Shown here piece by piece: positions 21,294 to 32,479 of a DNA stretch of 64,000 bases. A program made the position numbers and the translations under genes. The DNA is taken from positions 1,364,001 to 1,428,000 of the forward strand of contig JAYXKI010000013.1 of NCBI GenBank assembly GCA_037892935.1, given 5' to 3'. The stretch comes from Phlebopus portentosus. Lineage: Eukaryota; Basidiomycota; Agaricomycetes; Boletales; Boletinellaceae. Position 1 is the first letter of the stretch; each line of letters starts with the position of its first letter. Below the pieces are notes generated by a model that was not told the DNA's origin, made no database searches, and worked only from the letters and a program-made list of their open reading frames with translations.

Positions 21294-23814
21294 GTTGGGC
21301 CAGGGACCATCCAGCGTTGCTTTACAGTCGGAGGCCGAAAGTACTATGGACTATGGACTGGACGATCGCTTGCCCTCCACGGGCGGAATTATGCCCTCTT
21401 CACCTCTCCTTTGTTTTGTTTGGAGGCTGTTATTCGAAAGGATCTCCTCCCGTATTTATATTTGTCTCGGTCTTCTTATGCAGGTACGTTGACCGCTTTT
21501 GCGGCTGTTTGTATATAAAGAGCTTGCTGTGTTAGGTCACTACACAATAGCTCCATTTCCCTTGCCTTGTAGTGCGTGTACAGTAGGAGTCGCTGACTCC
21601 TCTTGTCTCCTATCATAAGTATTCTGTTCTTCTATATGAAATCTACCTCTGTATTTCCCCTGTATGTTGGCACATGTATGGATCGGATTGTACTCTTCGG
21701 TAGCGATGATTCATAGTAGCGATGGTTCGAGTTCCGCCTGCTTTCGTTTGATCAAGAGTTTGCCGTAAGTCGGAATTGTTTTTTGTAGATAGTGGGCTTG
21801 TCTGTGCGAGCTGTGTACTGAGCGATAATGGACACAACGAATTATAGTGAACTGATCTGTTGCTGAGGCTTCTTGGTCTGCTCTGGCTCGAGATACGAAG
21901 ATGAATTTGAAGACGTTGATGGACCTGGCTCCAAAGGCTGCTGTATATTCTCTTCAGAGTGACGACTGGATGGGATAGGTAGTGAAGGGTGGGTACTGAC
22001 CTGTTGGTAATCGAAACTTGCACAGACTCTAATATTCCCACCAAAAAATGATCGTAGTAGAAATGATCGGGTTTTTCTGTCGAAGTACATGAGTTATGAT
22101 GGGTAAGAGGGAGAGAAATCTGCATGTAGGCATGCTAGAGGACTGCCTTTCTCTATGAAGGACACCTCATTGAGCCACAAAACTCACGCATAGATACCAC
22201 CCATCCTTGCATGAATTTACCTGCTTGAATCATATTTTTATGAGCGGTATGTCGTGAGCTACGATTTTTTCACTGTCTGAGGGAGGGGGTTGAGGTACCG
22301 ACTTGATGAGGTTGTCTTTCTTGTACTGCCACTTACACACCACATTGTTTGGAAAATTTTACACCTGTAGAAGCGCATTTTCGAGTGCTTTTTTTACGTT
22401 ATAATAGTATGTCTTACAGCCGTTGCCAAAGTAATGAGAAAAGCCAAAATCACATGATTTTTCACTCGCGTTGTGCCCTCGAAAGGCAAAAATGAACAAA
22501 ACGGCCAATTGCTCACTCAGTATTGCACATTAAGACATACTATTACAACATAAAAAAAGCACTCGAAAATGTGCTTCTACAAATGTAAAATTTTCCAAAA
22601 AATGTGGCATATAAGTGGCAGTACAAGAAAGACAACCTCATCAAGTCGGTACCTCAACCCCCTCCCTCAGACAGTGAAAAAATCGTAGCTCACGACATAC
22701 CGCTCATAAAAATATGATTCAAGCAGGTAAATTCATGCAAGGATGGGTGGTATCTATGCGTGAGTTTTGTGGCTCAATGAGGTGTCCTTCATAGAGAAAG
22801 GCAGTCCTCTAGCATGCCTACATGCAGATTTCTCTCCCTCTTACCCATCATAACTCATGTACTTCGACAGAAAAACCCGATCATTTCTACTACGATCATT
22901 TTTTGGTGGGAATATTAGAGTCTGTGCAAGTTTCGATTACCAACAGGTCAGTACCCACCCTTCACTACCTATCCCATCCAGTCGTCACTCTGAAGAGAAT
23001 ATACAGCAGCCTTTGGAGCCAGGTCCATCAACGTCTTCAAATTCATCTTCGTATCTCGAGCCAGAGCAGACCAAGAAGCCTCAGCAACAGATCAGTTCAC
23101 TATAATTCGTTGTGTCCATTATCGCTCAGTACACAGCTCGCACAGACAAGCCCACTATCTACAAAAAACAATTCCGACTTACGGCAAACTCTTGATCAAA
23201 CGAAAGCAGGCGGAACTCGAACCATCGCTACTATGAATCATCGCTACCGAAGAGTACAATCCGATCCATACATGTGCCAACATACAGGGGAAATACAGAG
23301 GTAGATTTCATATAGAAGAACAGAATACTTATGATAGGAGACAAGAGGAGTCAGCGACTCCTACTGTACACGCACTACAAGGCAAGGGAAATGGAGCTAT
23401 TGTGTAGTGACCTAACACAGCAAGCTCTTTATATACAAACAGCCGCAAAAGCGGTCAACGTACCTGCATAAGAAGACCGAGACAAATATAAATACGGGAG
23501 GAGATCCTTTCGAATAACAGCCTCCAAACAAAACAAAGGAGAGGTGAAGAGGGCATAATTCCGCCCGTGGAGGGCAAGCGATCGTCCAGTCCATAGTCCA
23601 TAGTACTTTCGGCCTCCGACTGTAAAGCAACGCTGGATGGTCCCTGGCCCAACTCACGCCGCCTTCGCCTTCGAACCCGTCGTTTCCGGCTCCTGATTCG
23701 TCTGAACAGGCTTAACTGAATCCAACCATTTCAACAGAATAAGGTTATCCATATATGTCGGCGCCTTGTGATCGCTCAGCTCTGCTTCGATGAACGAATC
23801 GATTGCTTTCTCCA
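21133..23814. repeat. 2.7-kb palindrome formed by F' and the left TIR of F
   Basis: Plus- and minus-strand features mirror each other exactly about position 22,473.5 (for example 21,643-22,125 and 22,822-23,304). The arms include the shared last 53 or so codons of X1 and X2, the 3' untranslated DNA and the terminal repeat. The left arm stops at 22,416, so the central 110 bp belong to the right arm only. Confidence 0.92.
22423..23814. repeat. left TIR of element F
   Basis: Inverted copy of 31,088-32,479 with no length difference. The outer 205 or so bp carry 17 differences from the right TIR, whereas I noticed none in the inner 1.2 kb. The inner end at 23,814 falls inside X2 at codons for GEKAIDSF-like sequence, so the TIR contains coding sequence. 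Confidence 0.88.
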
Positions 23815-25636
23815 GCGACACGCCGTCCTCAACTAAGTAATTGTCCTCCGTAAGAAGCTTATGTGCCTCTTGGAGTTCCTTGGTATGGGTTCCTTCTTCA
23901 GATGCCAGTAAGGTGGAGAAACTATCCGACAGCTCCGGATCACCAGCGAGGCCCTGCTGAGCCGTCTTTAACAACTGCGCGACGTCTTGTAAACACTCCT
24001 CGTAATCCTTGTCATATGGGTGCCTGGCGTGTGCTAGATGGTTCGACGCGATTCTCAATGCCGATGGGCCGGTTACTGCGAGACGACGTATGTTGTTGGA
24101 AAGGAGTATATGAAGACACTTTCGGTACGTTTCGAATTTTTCCTTGGAATCGCCGAGTTCTTCGATAGCCTCTATCCTAGGCTTCAAAATTTCCGCCCGA
24201 CGTTTTACATAACCGAGATAGGTTGAATGTTTAGGATCGGAGGCTGGGACCCGCTCAGGAGGATAAGTGTCGTCGGGCTTGCCAGTGTTTTGAGGGGGCT
24301 TGCCCTCGTCCGGATAAATCAAATGTGCCTTCTGGAGCCCTTCGGCAGCATAACTATGGATTGAGGTCGACATGTCGGGGTTGAGTCGAGGTCGCGGACC
24401 TCCATGTGCGCCACCATCGTCATCCGCCTTTCGCTTTTGTGCTTCACTTCTCTCTCCCTCTCCCTGTCCTACGTCCTCATCGGGGTCCGAGAGCTTCAAA
24501 TGTTCTTCCCATTGAGCTTTCAATTGGCCGAGCCAATGGCGCCAAACATCTTGCTGTCGTAACTCTAGCGCTGTTCCAAGAACAAGTTTGTCTTGAAGGC
24601 CATCTTCATCGCTAGGCTTCTTGGGTACAGCCGCAGTTGCGAACTGTTGGAGCACCTGGGTTAAAGTCCTTTGGGGGTCCACCAGGGCTTGGAGCCAATC
24701 TTCATAGTGCTGGTATAGCTCCTCATAGTACTGCACCTGCCCACTACATTGGATCACGACCTTCTTTTCCTCCGTGTAGGCCCGTATAAATGCTGGCACG
24801 AAGAACTTCAATTGTCTCGCAAGCCAACCTCCCCCATTTTCATCCGGCACACGACCCTCCTCGTCGCAATCTATCTTGGGTTGGATAAGGTCCAGGAGAT
24901 AGCGGCAGAGAAACTCCAAATCTGCAGTGCAGGACACACACTCGAGGGCGGAGTAATTCTGAAACATGCTGTTCCCACTTCGACCGTAATATGACTTCCA
25001 CGTATCAGAAAGGCTGCGTATGAACTTCCACCATATCACTGAACGCTTAAGTGGATCACTACGATCGAGAAGGTTGTGTGTCGAGAATTCATCAGGCATA
25101 AGGGATATGAATCCGTGTGCGACGGCAGAGCGAATGTCATCAAGGTCCCTACGGACAATGATAGCTTGATGGCTTCCCTTGTACTAGGAGCATGGCGGCA
25201 TCAGTAAAAAATGCATCTGAATGTCATGCGCCATGCTCACCCCGAGGGCCTTAAGTTCCAGCATTACCGTTACGTCTATGAGTTGCTCTATCGCCACAGC
25301 TTGATCCCCAATGTCACGTTTGACTATCTCAGTAATACTATCCAGCGCTGTTGAGGTAGCTTTAATCTTGTCTTCCTCCGCCGCAATTCTGCTGGACAAC
25401 GCAGTCATCTTGTTATGCAGGCTGACGACCGCATCCACCGCAGAAACGAGAGTAGAAGCAGAAGCATCTGCACTTTTCCCTTTCTCTCCCAAACTTGACA
25501 TCAATCCATCTCTCTTCTCTATGAGGGCCTTGAGTGCATCTATAACTCTGATTAGTAATGCCATACAGGCAGACATGCAGCATCCCAAATGTCACGTACC
25601 GTCCAATTTGTTATCCTGTGGTCTTGTAGTGTCCAT
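23654..25636 (-). CDS. X2: coiled-coil protein of element F, C-terminus encoded in the TIR
   Basis: Unrecognised family. Exons 25,636-25,600, 25,545-25,241 and 25,183-23,654 give 623 residues; introns of 54 and 57 bp have GTACGT and GTGAGC donors and a TACTAAT branch site in the first. Exon 2 is coiled-coil-like (heptads of Leu/Ile/Val). Exon 3 shares scattered blocks with X1 (VRR...GF, a KFFVP/KFFTP block, CL..L..N.R.LAV.G), and a KRKADDD stretch may be a nuclear signal. The last 53 or so residues, from LEKAIDSFIEAE to GSKAKAA, are identical to X1 because they lie in the TIR. Intron positions match X1, so X1 and X2 are old paralogues. Function unknown. Confidence 0.75.
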
Positions 25637-25887
25637 GAGTGGAGAGGTAGACAGAGATGGTAGGAACTCGATGAACCGTTCTATGTCGAGATGGTGGTAA
25701 GAGGAAGGATAACTCCCGAGTCGAACGCCTTCGCCCGACATAGTAATAGAAGTGACGGCGTTCTCATTCCCAATGATACGGATGTAAGAGAAGAGACGAT
25801 GGTGAAGGACACGTGTATCGCGTGACTCATTTTGATGGAACAGACAAAATGGTCACAATTCGATTTCTCTTTCTTTCCACCACCATC
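25637..25887. promoter_or_regulatory. divergent promoter between X2 and accessory gene
   Basis: 251 bp separate the start codons of X2 (minus) and the AT-hook/SAM-like gene (plus). No clear TATA box seen; it must hold both promoters if the start codons are right. Confidence 0.45.
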
Positions 25888-27949
25888 ATGCTGTCTTCTC
25901 CGAATCAATCTGCGGCAGCGATTGTAGGAGACAAACGCCGACCAAAGCCGTCTCAGAAGATTCTTGATGCAGCTGCCCAAGATGTCCCTATGGTCAAGCG
26001 TGGTCGTGGGCGCCCTCGCAAAGTCGTACCAGAACAGCAGGGCTCAAATGTAGATTCCCGCGTTGACAAAGCCAAAGTATGCTCCTTTTCTTTTGTCTTG
26101 CGCTGGTTTTGACATACTTGTTGCAGCATGCTGTTCAAGCTGTGAAAATTCAGTGTGAGGACAGGACTGGAACTGACAGGGATAGTCAGGTAATGATGGT
26201 CTTATTTTCCACTTTTGTATCTGCTATTTACCGCTTCTGAAGCAACAAGAACGTCATAGAGTGGGGTATTTGAACTCAGAGCTGGGAGGTGCTGTCGTCA
26301 TTACGGATTCCGAGGGAGAAAAAGACGATGAGGTATATTCTTGGTCTCATGAATCTGTTTATGTTCTAATTCTTCCGAAGTTCGTCGTCCAACCTCGCAA
26401 ACTCAGTTGTTTTTCAAAGCTACCTCTCCCATTGGGTCAGGCTAACTCAGCTCCGGAGGTATCCAGGCTCTAAAGTGCGTGGTTTACTTGTTCATGGTTG
26501 CTGATCAAGACTCAAACATAGAAAACTTTTTTACCGTCCTCCGACGGAGGGCCTACTGTTGCCAGTACTTTTGACGGGGAGTTAACGGATGACGTACTTG
26601 CACAAATCCTTGTAGACGGGATAGCGAACTCTACAATCCCTTTGTCCGATTCCGATTTTGAGGAAATTGAAGACGACGGTAAGAAATACCATGCTTCCGT
26701 TGCTGAATGAAATCCAGACTAATTATGATGGAGATAATAATTCACTAGTCTCATTGAACTCGGGTATAGGCAAGAACACATGTCACACCCAAAAGCGGCC
26801 AGGGATCGAAGAAATAAAGGTCAAGGTCCATGACGGACTGGCGGAACGAGTCGTTACCATATCATCTTTGGACAAGCACGTTGACGTTTTAGAGAAGGCT
26901 GCCCAAGCGATGAGGCGACCAAATCATCTTGTTGAGATTGGCTATGAAGCCCCCTGGAGCTCAAAGATAGGGACAAAGATGAGCCTTACATATATTTCCA
27001 ACCCGGATGAACTTACGGAGTTCTGGAGTGCCTATAGGAGGTATGTAAAGGATCAACAGAGCACACGTCGCAATCGCGACCAGGAGATTACATGCGAAAT
27101 AGTTTTTCGCAATATGTTGGACACTCTTCAGGTAAACTACTTTCCAAGAATATGACGATGTTTGCTCAGTAAATTTGCCATAGAGTGCCACAAAGATGAC
27201 TGTCCATGCAGCTGGTGCGTCGAGGGGTCGGCCACCGAAACAGATCGACCCTACATATTCTGCCAGGGACTCAGCCGATGACAAGATCACTCAAGCTACA
27301 AAGAGCATCCAGGCTGCCATGTTTTGTCAAGTGCACAACCGCGTGTGTTATGAGAAATACAATGGTGCTTGTGGTGTTTATACCCCCGATCTCATTTGGA
27401 ACATGCGCAAAAACTCGTGAGTTCCGTGTTTGACTCTCTTCACTTACTGATCTGACAACTGGGCATCATGAGGCACGGCGGGAGTTGCATGTAGTTGCAA
27501 GTAAAATCCCAGAGTCGATGTCGGCAAAATTACTCGACTACAAGAGGCCAGGAAGAACAAATCAAGGGCCGCCTCCTACTGATGGTGGGGCCCGCAGGAT
27601 ACAGGTAGACACGCATGCGGCACCCGTCAGAGTAACACAAGAAATTTCAAGTTCTATGACGCACAGAGGACCACTGAACTACCCGGCTATTGGAGATTGG
27701 CTTAAGGCATGCGAAGATGATTTGGAGCGTGGCAGGGATAACCACGAATACCGCAAGCTGGCACCTGTGTTTTTGAGTAGCGGTTGCACAAGGATCGATG
27801 ATATCGCAAGGATGAATGCAGACAAGATCGAAGCTTTGGTAAAGGCAGAAGGGGTAGATATGACAATTGGACTTGTGAATTGCATTCATGATTATGCAGT
27901 GGGGGACGTTGCTTGTGTCAAGAGGGATGGAAAGTTGTCTGGCTATTGA
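25888..27949 (+). CDS. AT-hook protein with SAM-like C-terminus, element F
   Basis: Eight exons in phase: 25,888-26,076, 26,127-26,189, 26,243-26,332, 26,381-26,458, 26,522-26,678, 26,749-27,131, 27,184-27,416 and 27,502-27,949, 546 residues. Exon 1 has a perfect AT-hook (KRGRGRPRK). A second GRP motif (SRGRPPK) is in exon 7, which also has a possible metal-binding cluster (CQVHNRVC). Exon 6 carries GYEAPWSSKIGTK, shared with element I. The last exon ends in a helical domain (YPAIGDWLKACEDDLERG...) resembling SAM domains and found also in I and J. A DNA-binding or assembly partner of the transposase is an inference from its constant company. Confidence 0.75.
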
Positions 27950-28165
27950 AATGGCGCAGTTATATTGGCTTGCTTCTTTCTCCATTAGTTGTTTGACGTT
28001 TGATGCACGCGAAGTACTCCCTTTCTATCCGTGCACAGTTTCTTTCCTCCTGTCTTTCACTCACTGTATTTAATCCATTTCGGGCTTCAACAGCTCTTTC
28101 TACACATGAAAAATATAAAACTGCTTCAACTGCACTTGTTCATTGAGATCCACGTCAGGACCCCG

Positions 28166-29336
28166 TCAGAGATAGCCTGATTGGTGATAGAAACTTCGAC
28201 AATCCGCCGCAGAGATGCCAAGAGTTTGAAGATATAGGTATTCATAGACAAGAAACTCATCCCCTTCGGGCGGGGGGCTGTGACGGAGATTATGTTTAAG
28301 CAGCGAGAAGGCTAGCTCGATCGGGTTGAAGTTAGGAGAATACGCTGGCAGATATTCCAGCCTCATTCCTCTATGAAAAGGGTGAACAAATTTTCAGTAA
28401 CATACCTGAGAAAAATCATCACCTTTCTTCGACAAGCTCGCGAAGTTCGGGAGCTTTGTGGATGGCACAATTGTCCATAACAACGACAGACATCGGCGCC
28501 GGGAATGGATTCATTTTGACCAGAAGGTCCTCGATGAAAACCATAAAAAGCTCCGTATTGAACGATCCTTCGACTATCATACATTCCACGATTCCGCTCA
28601 GAGATATAGCAGGGAGGATGGAATACCTGAAAGCATGAAAAATGATATAGCGTGCAGGTAGCTCTGAAAGGTATACCGTTTTCCCCTCGTAAAGACCTGC
28701 TTTCGGCATGCGCGAACTCCCTCTAATGCCCATGCTCTACCACGCAAATATGTCCTTCGATCACACGCACTTTCATCAACGAAAACCAGCTGATCTGGAG
28801 AATAATTTGCTCCGATGCGAAGCCGATACTCTGCCCGACGGGACTCATTGCATTCTTGAGCGTGTTTTGTGATCTATGTTGAAATTAGTGATTTTTTATC
28901 AATCCATTTGGATAAGCTACAAATTACCTCCTTCATCCGAAAGCCTGCCCGGTTAAGAGTTCTCCAAATGGTAGCATCAGATACTCTCACACCGCATCTT
29001 TCTTCGAGCGACTGTCTGAGTTCGTCAAGATAGATATCATTGTGACGCATCACTGTTTTCAATAGAAACTTGTTCCTTGTTAGTTACATCCCCAAGATCA
29101 CGATTCTTCAGGCGTACCTGGGTATCAGAGAAGTCTAACGCCCTTGGACGTCCCGATTTCGAACGGGGTGCAAGACACTCTTCCCCAGTTTGCTTCCAAG
29201 CATTCAGGATCCGATACACTGAAGCTCGAGGAACTGCAGTAAGATAAACAATGCCTTTTACATCTAGACCACAGTTCATGGACATGTGGACGATAACGCG
29301 ACGTAGGTCATCTGAGATAGGAACCCCGTGCGTCAT
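28166..29336 (-). CDS. DD34E (IS630/Tc1-type) transposase, element F, intact
   Basis: Five exons, 29,336-29,118, 29,068-28,928, 28,873-28,677, 28,626-28,423 and 28,370-28,166, give 321 residues, a normal length for Tc1-type enzymes. The N-terminal part has two helix-turn-helix-like segments (VKGIVYLTAVPRASVYRIL and DIYLDELRQ...VSDATIWRTL). Catalytic residues: Asp in FVDESACDRRTY, Asp in VVMDNCAIHK, Glu in SPNFNPIE, with 34 residues between the last two. Introns are 49-54 bp. It converges with the accessory gene (216 bp apart) and diverges from X1. No damage seen, so it is likely active. Confidence 0.88.
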
Positions 29337-29495
29337 ACTGGGTGAAAGAAAAGCTTCAACATTACATTATATTATAATATTCGCGGCAGTGCCGCACGCT
29401 TAGTAAGTGTAAGAGCCAAAGCCTATCACCACTTCGTCTTCCTAACACACACACCTCTCCCTTTACCCCATTTACCACAGTTTGGACTGTTCAGA
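29337..29495. promoter_or_regulatory. divergent promoter between transposase and X1
   Basis: 159 bp between the two start codons, containing an AT-rich stretch (TTATATTATAATATTCG) about 60 bp from the transposase ATG that could supply TATA boxes for both directions. F' has the identical sequence at 19,382-19,540. Confidence 0.45.
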
Positions 29496-31248
29496 ATGTC
29501 TTACGCTTTGCACCTCTCTCAAAGTCGCCCCACCATCATGACACGCGGGCGCGGCGTCCGCCCACCGGCAGTTGTTTCCCGTGGCGCATCGAAGAAGAAT
29601 GGTGAGTATCCTCCACGGTATATATTGTTTTGCCCTGTCCCCCTGAGAACGGGCTCTGTAGATCCTGTTGAGGGTCTGGTTGTCGAGCATAAGAGGATCA
29701 AGAGGAAAGTCGAAGAGGATGAGGATGCTCATCCTGACAAAGTAATGGATGTCACAAATGTGCTGTGTGATGTCGTTCGCCAACTTCATCAGCATGTCTC
29801 TCACCTTGGAAAGAGTTTTGGTGGCTTGGAGGATGTTGTGAACGAGCAACGTGCGAAATTGCAGGATCATTCCTCAACCGCGAAAAAGGATATCGCCGAG
29901 TTGGCGATGGCGCTGTCCGAGACCGTGGAGCATGTTAAGATGCTTGAGGCTTCTTCTTTAGGGGTAAATGACTCATTCACGTTTAGATGCATCTTTCCTA
30001 ATAGTCCCTCTTTCTTTTTAGAGTGATGCAGCTACGAGGTTGCTAGATGTTCGAAGGGCGTATACGAGAGCGCGATTTGATCTAGCGCGTGGTTTTACGC
30101 TCGTCCTTCCCAAGTTCTTCACGATCACGGGTTTCCTATCTGAACTGGGATGGGCGATGCCCGTTAACTTGTGGCACATGTTTTTATTCAAGCTGACCGA
30201 GCATTACCGCCGCCACTTTGACGTCGAATCAAAGGCGAACGGGACATACCTGTTTCGTCCTCGCCGCTCTGTTTTCCACTATCTTTTGGAAGAGGAGCGT
30301 TATTCACCCAATGGTCCGAATTTTGGCAGTCTTCCGGACACCACAATTATCGAAGATTTTCGATCGGAAGCCATACACCATTGCAACGAAATTGGACGTT
30401 TTGACACAGAATCTATCAACGAATTTTTTGATCGCATCATGAAGTTCTTCACCCCGCTCATAATCTGGGAATATAGCGTGACTAAGAAGGAAATGGAACG
30501 AATGGGCATAGAAATGGAATCTCTGAAAGCTGGGCTGGCTGAGCAACGCAGCCTTGTAGAAACACTTCGTCGTGGTGGTACAGTGGAAGAGGCGGCATCT
30601 TCTGTTAGTCAGCAACATTCTCAGGCGGCCCATACCATCAGCGCATTTGGAGGGCCAGCGCAGCATCTAGGTTCCACGCACGAGGATCAGCAGATCGGAC
30701 CTGCGATCAACTCAACGTTGATACAACACTTATCTGTAAATGCAGGAGTGTTTGAGAAGGAAGTTACAAAGCTTCTCGAGAAGCAGCGGAGCCGCGCTCA
30801 TCAGCTCAATGTTCTTCAGCAGTGCCTGCGGGTGCTTGGCGATAAGAACTTACGGAATCTAGCAGTATCTGGGTCCACTCGCGTTTACGAACTTATAAAA
30901 GCGGGTGCGCTCAAGGTCAAGCTATCCCCCAGTGACCTGGAAGATGCATGGGCCGCCGTCAAAAAGATTGGGTCGCGAGACGTCGACTTGCAGGAAGTCC
31001 TCGATCCCAGCGAAGCTTTCCATGCGACGGAGAAAGTCGAAGTTTTTGATGTTAACGAAGATGAAGTTAGTGGAGCCTCGTTCAACGTGGAGAAAGCAAT
31101 CGATTCGTTCATCGAAGCAGAGCTGAGCGATCACAAGGCGCCGACATATATGGATAACCTTATTCTGTTGAAATGGTTGGATTCAGTTAAGCCTGTTCAG
31201 ACGAATCAGGAGCCGGAAACGACGGGTTCGAAGGCGAAGGCGGCGTGA
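29496..31248 (+). CDS. X1: coiled-coil protein of element F, C-terminus encoded in the TIR
   Basis: Unrecognised family. Exons 29,496-29,601, 29,662-29,963 and 30,022-31,248 give 544 residues. Exon 1 is Arg/Pro-rich; exon 2 has a basic KRIKRK stretch and then coiled-coil heptads (VRQLHQHVSHLGKSFGGLED...). Exon 3 holds a hydrophobic domain (RRAYTRARFDLARGF...FLSELGWAMPVNLW), a Gln/Ser-rich linker, and a LQQCLRVLGDKNLRNLAVSG block matching X2. The last 53 or so residues are TIR-encoded and identical to X2. It runs outward into the right TIR and diverges from the transposase. Role unknown; being intact in both F and F' suggests selection or very recent copying. Confidence 0.75.
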
Positions 31249-32479
31249 GTTGGGCCAGGGACCATCCAGCGTTGCTTTACAGTCGGAGGCCGAAAGTACT
31301 ATGGACTATGGACTGGACGATCGCTTGCCCTCCACGGGCGGAATTATGCCCTCTTCACCTCTCCTTTGTTTTGTTTGGAGGCTGTTATTCGAAAGGATCT
31401 CCTCCCGTATTTATATTTGTCTCGGTCTTCTTATGCAGGTACGTTGACCGCTTTTGCGGCTGTTTGTATATAAAGAGCTTGCTGTGTTAGGTCACTACAC
31501 AATAGCTCCATTTCCCTTGCCTTGTAGTGCGTGTACAGTAGGAGTCGCTGACTCCTCTTGTCTCCTATCATAAGTATTCTGTTCTTCTATATGAAATCTA
31601 CCTCTGTATTTCCCCTGTATGTTGGCACATGTATGGATCGGATTGTACTCTTCGGTAGCGATGATTCATAGTAGCGATGGTTCGAGTTCCGCCTGCTTTC
31701 GTTTGATCAAGAGTTTGCCGTAAGTCGGAATTGTTTTTTGTAGATAGTGGGCTTGTCTGTGCGAGCTGTGTACTGAGCGATAATGGACACAACGAATTAT
31801 AGTGAACTGATCTGTTGCTGAGGCTTCTTGGTCTGCTCTGGCTCGAGATACGAAGATGAATTTGAAGACGTTGATGGACCTGGCTCCAAAGGCTGCTGTA
31901 TATTCTCTTCAGAGTGACGACTGGATGGGATAGGTAGTGAAGGGTGGGTACTGACCTGTTGGTAATCGAAACTTGCACAGACTCTAATATTCCCACCAAA
32001 AAATGATCGTAGTAGAAATGATCGGGTTTTTCTGTCGAAGTACATGAGTTATGATGGGTAAGAGGGAGAGAAATCTGCATGTAGGCATGCTAGAGGACTG
32101 CCTTTCTCTATGAAGGACACCTCATTGAGCCACAAAACTCACGCATAGATACCACCCATCCTTGCATGAATTTACCTGCTTGAATCATATTTTTATGAGC
32201 GGTATGTCGTGAGCTACGATTTTTTCACTGTCTGAGGGAGGGGGTTGAGGTACCGACTTGATGAGGTTGTCTTTCTTGTACTGCCACTTACACACCACAT
32301 TGTTTGGAAAATTTTACACCTGTAGAAGCGCATTTTCGAGTGCTTTTTTTACGTTATAATAGTATGTCTTAATGTGTAATATTGAGTGAGCAATTGGCCA
32401 TTTTGTTCATTTTTGCCTTTTGAGGGCACGATGCGAGTGAAACATCATGTGATTTTGGCTTTTCTCATTACTTTTGCAA
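31088..32479. repeat. right TIR of element F
   Basis: Mirror of 22,423-23,814. It contains the last 53 or so codons and stop of X1, 3' untranslated DNA, and a terminal block with TTGAATCATATTTTT, GAGCTACGATTTTTTC, GAGGGCACGATGCGAG and CATGTGATTTTGG, the same order of motifs as in G, G' and the region at 17.6-18.3 kb. An inward-facing frame of 160 codons in each arm lacks outside support. Confidence 0.88.

Larger units (their letters stand above)
18342..22416 (+). mobile_element. F': partial second copy of element F
   Basis: 4,075 bp matching 28,297-32,371 at a constant offset of 9,955 with no length change. It holds most of the transposase, the divergent promoter, all of X1 and most of the right TIR. 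It lacks the transposase C-terminus and the outermost 108 or so bp of the TIR. I noticed only three substitutions in the coding parts (19,802; about 20,453; 21,012), all CpG transitions. It abuts the left end of F. Confidence 0.9.
22423..32479. mobile_element. element F: 10.06-kb four-gene DD34E transposon with 1.4-kb TIRs
   Basis: Bounded by 1,392-bp inverted repeats (22,423-23,814 and 31,088-32,479) whose ends read TTGCCAAAG... and ...CTTTTGCAA. The flanks share ACAGCC (22,416-22,421 and 32,480-32,485), a candidate target duplication of 6-7 bp. Inside, in order: X2 (minus), AT-hook/SAM-like gene (plus), transposase (minus), X1 (plus). All four genes splice into complete frames, so the element looks intact. 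X2/accessory and transposase/X1 are divergent pairs with 251-bp and 159-bp shared promoters; accessory and transposase converge. I do not know a described family with this gene set. Confidence 0.8.

Noticed and set aside
21643..22125. 160-codon frame repeated identically three times (also 22,822-23,304 and 31,598-32,080)
   Set aside because: It lies in the TIR, so its conservation only reflects TIR identity. It has no relative in G or G' and no domain.
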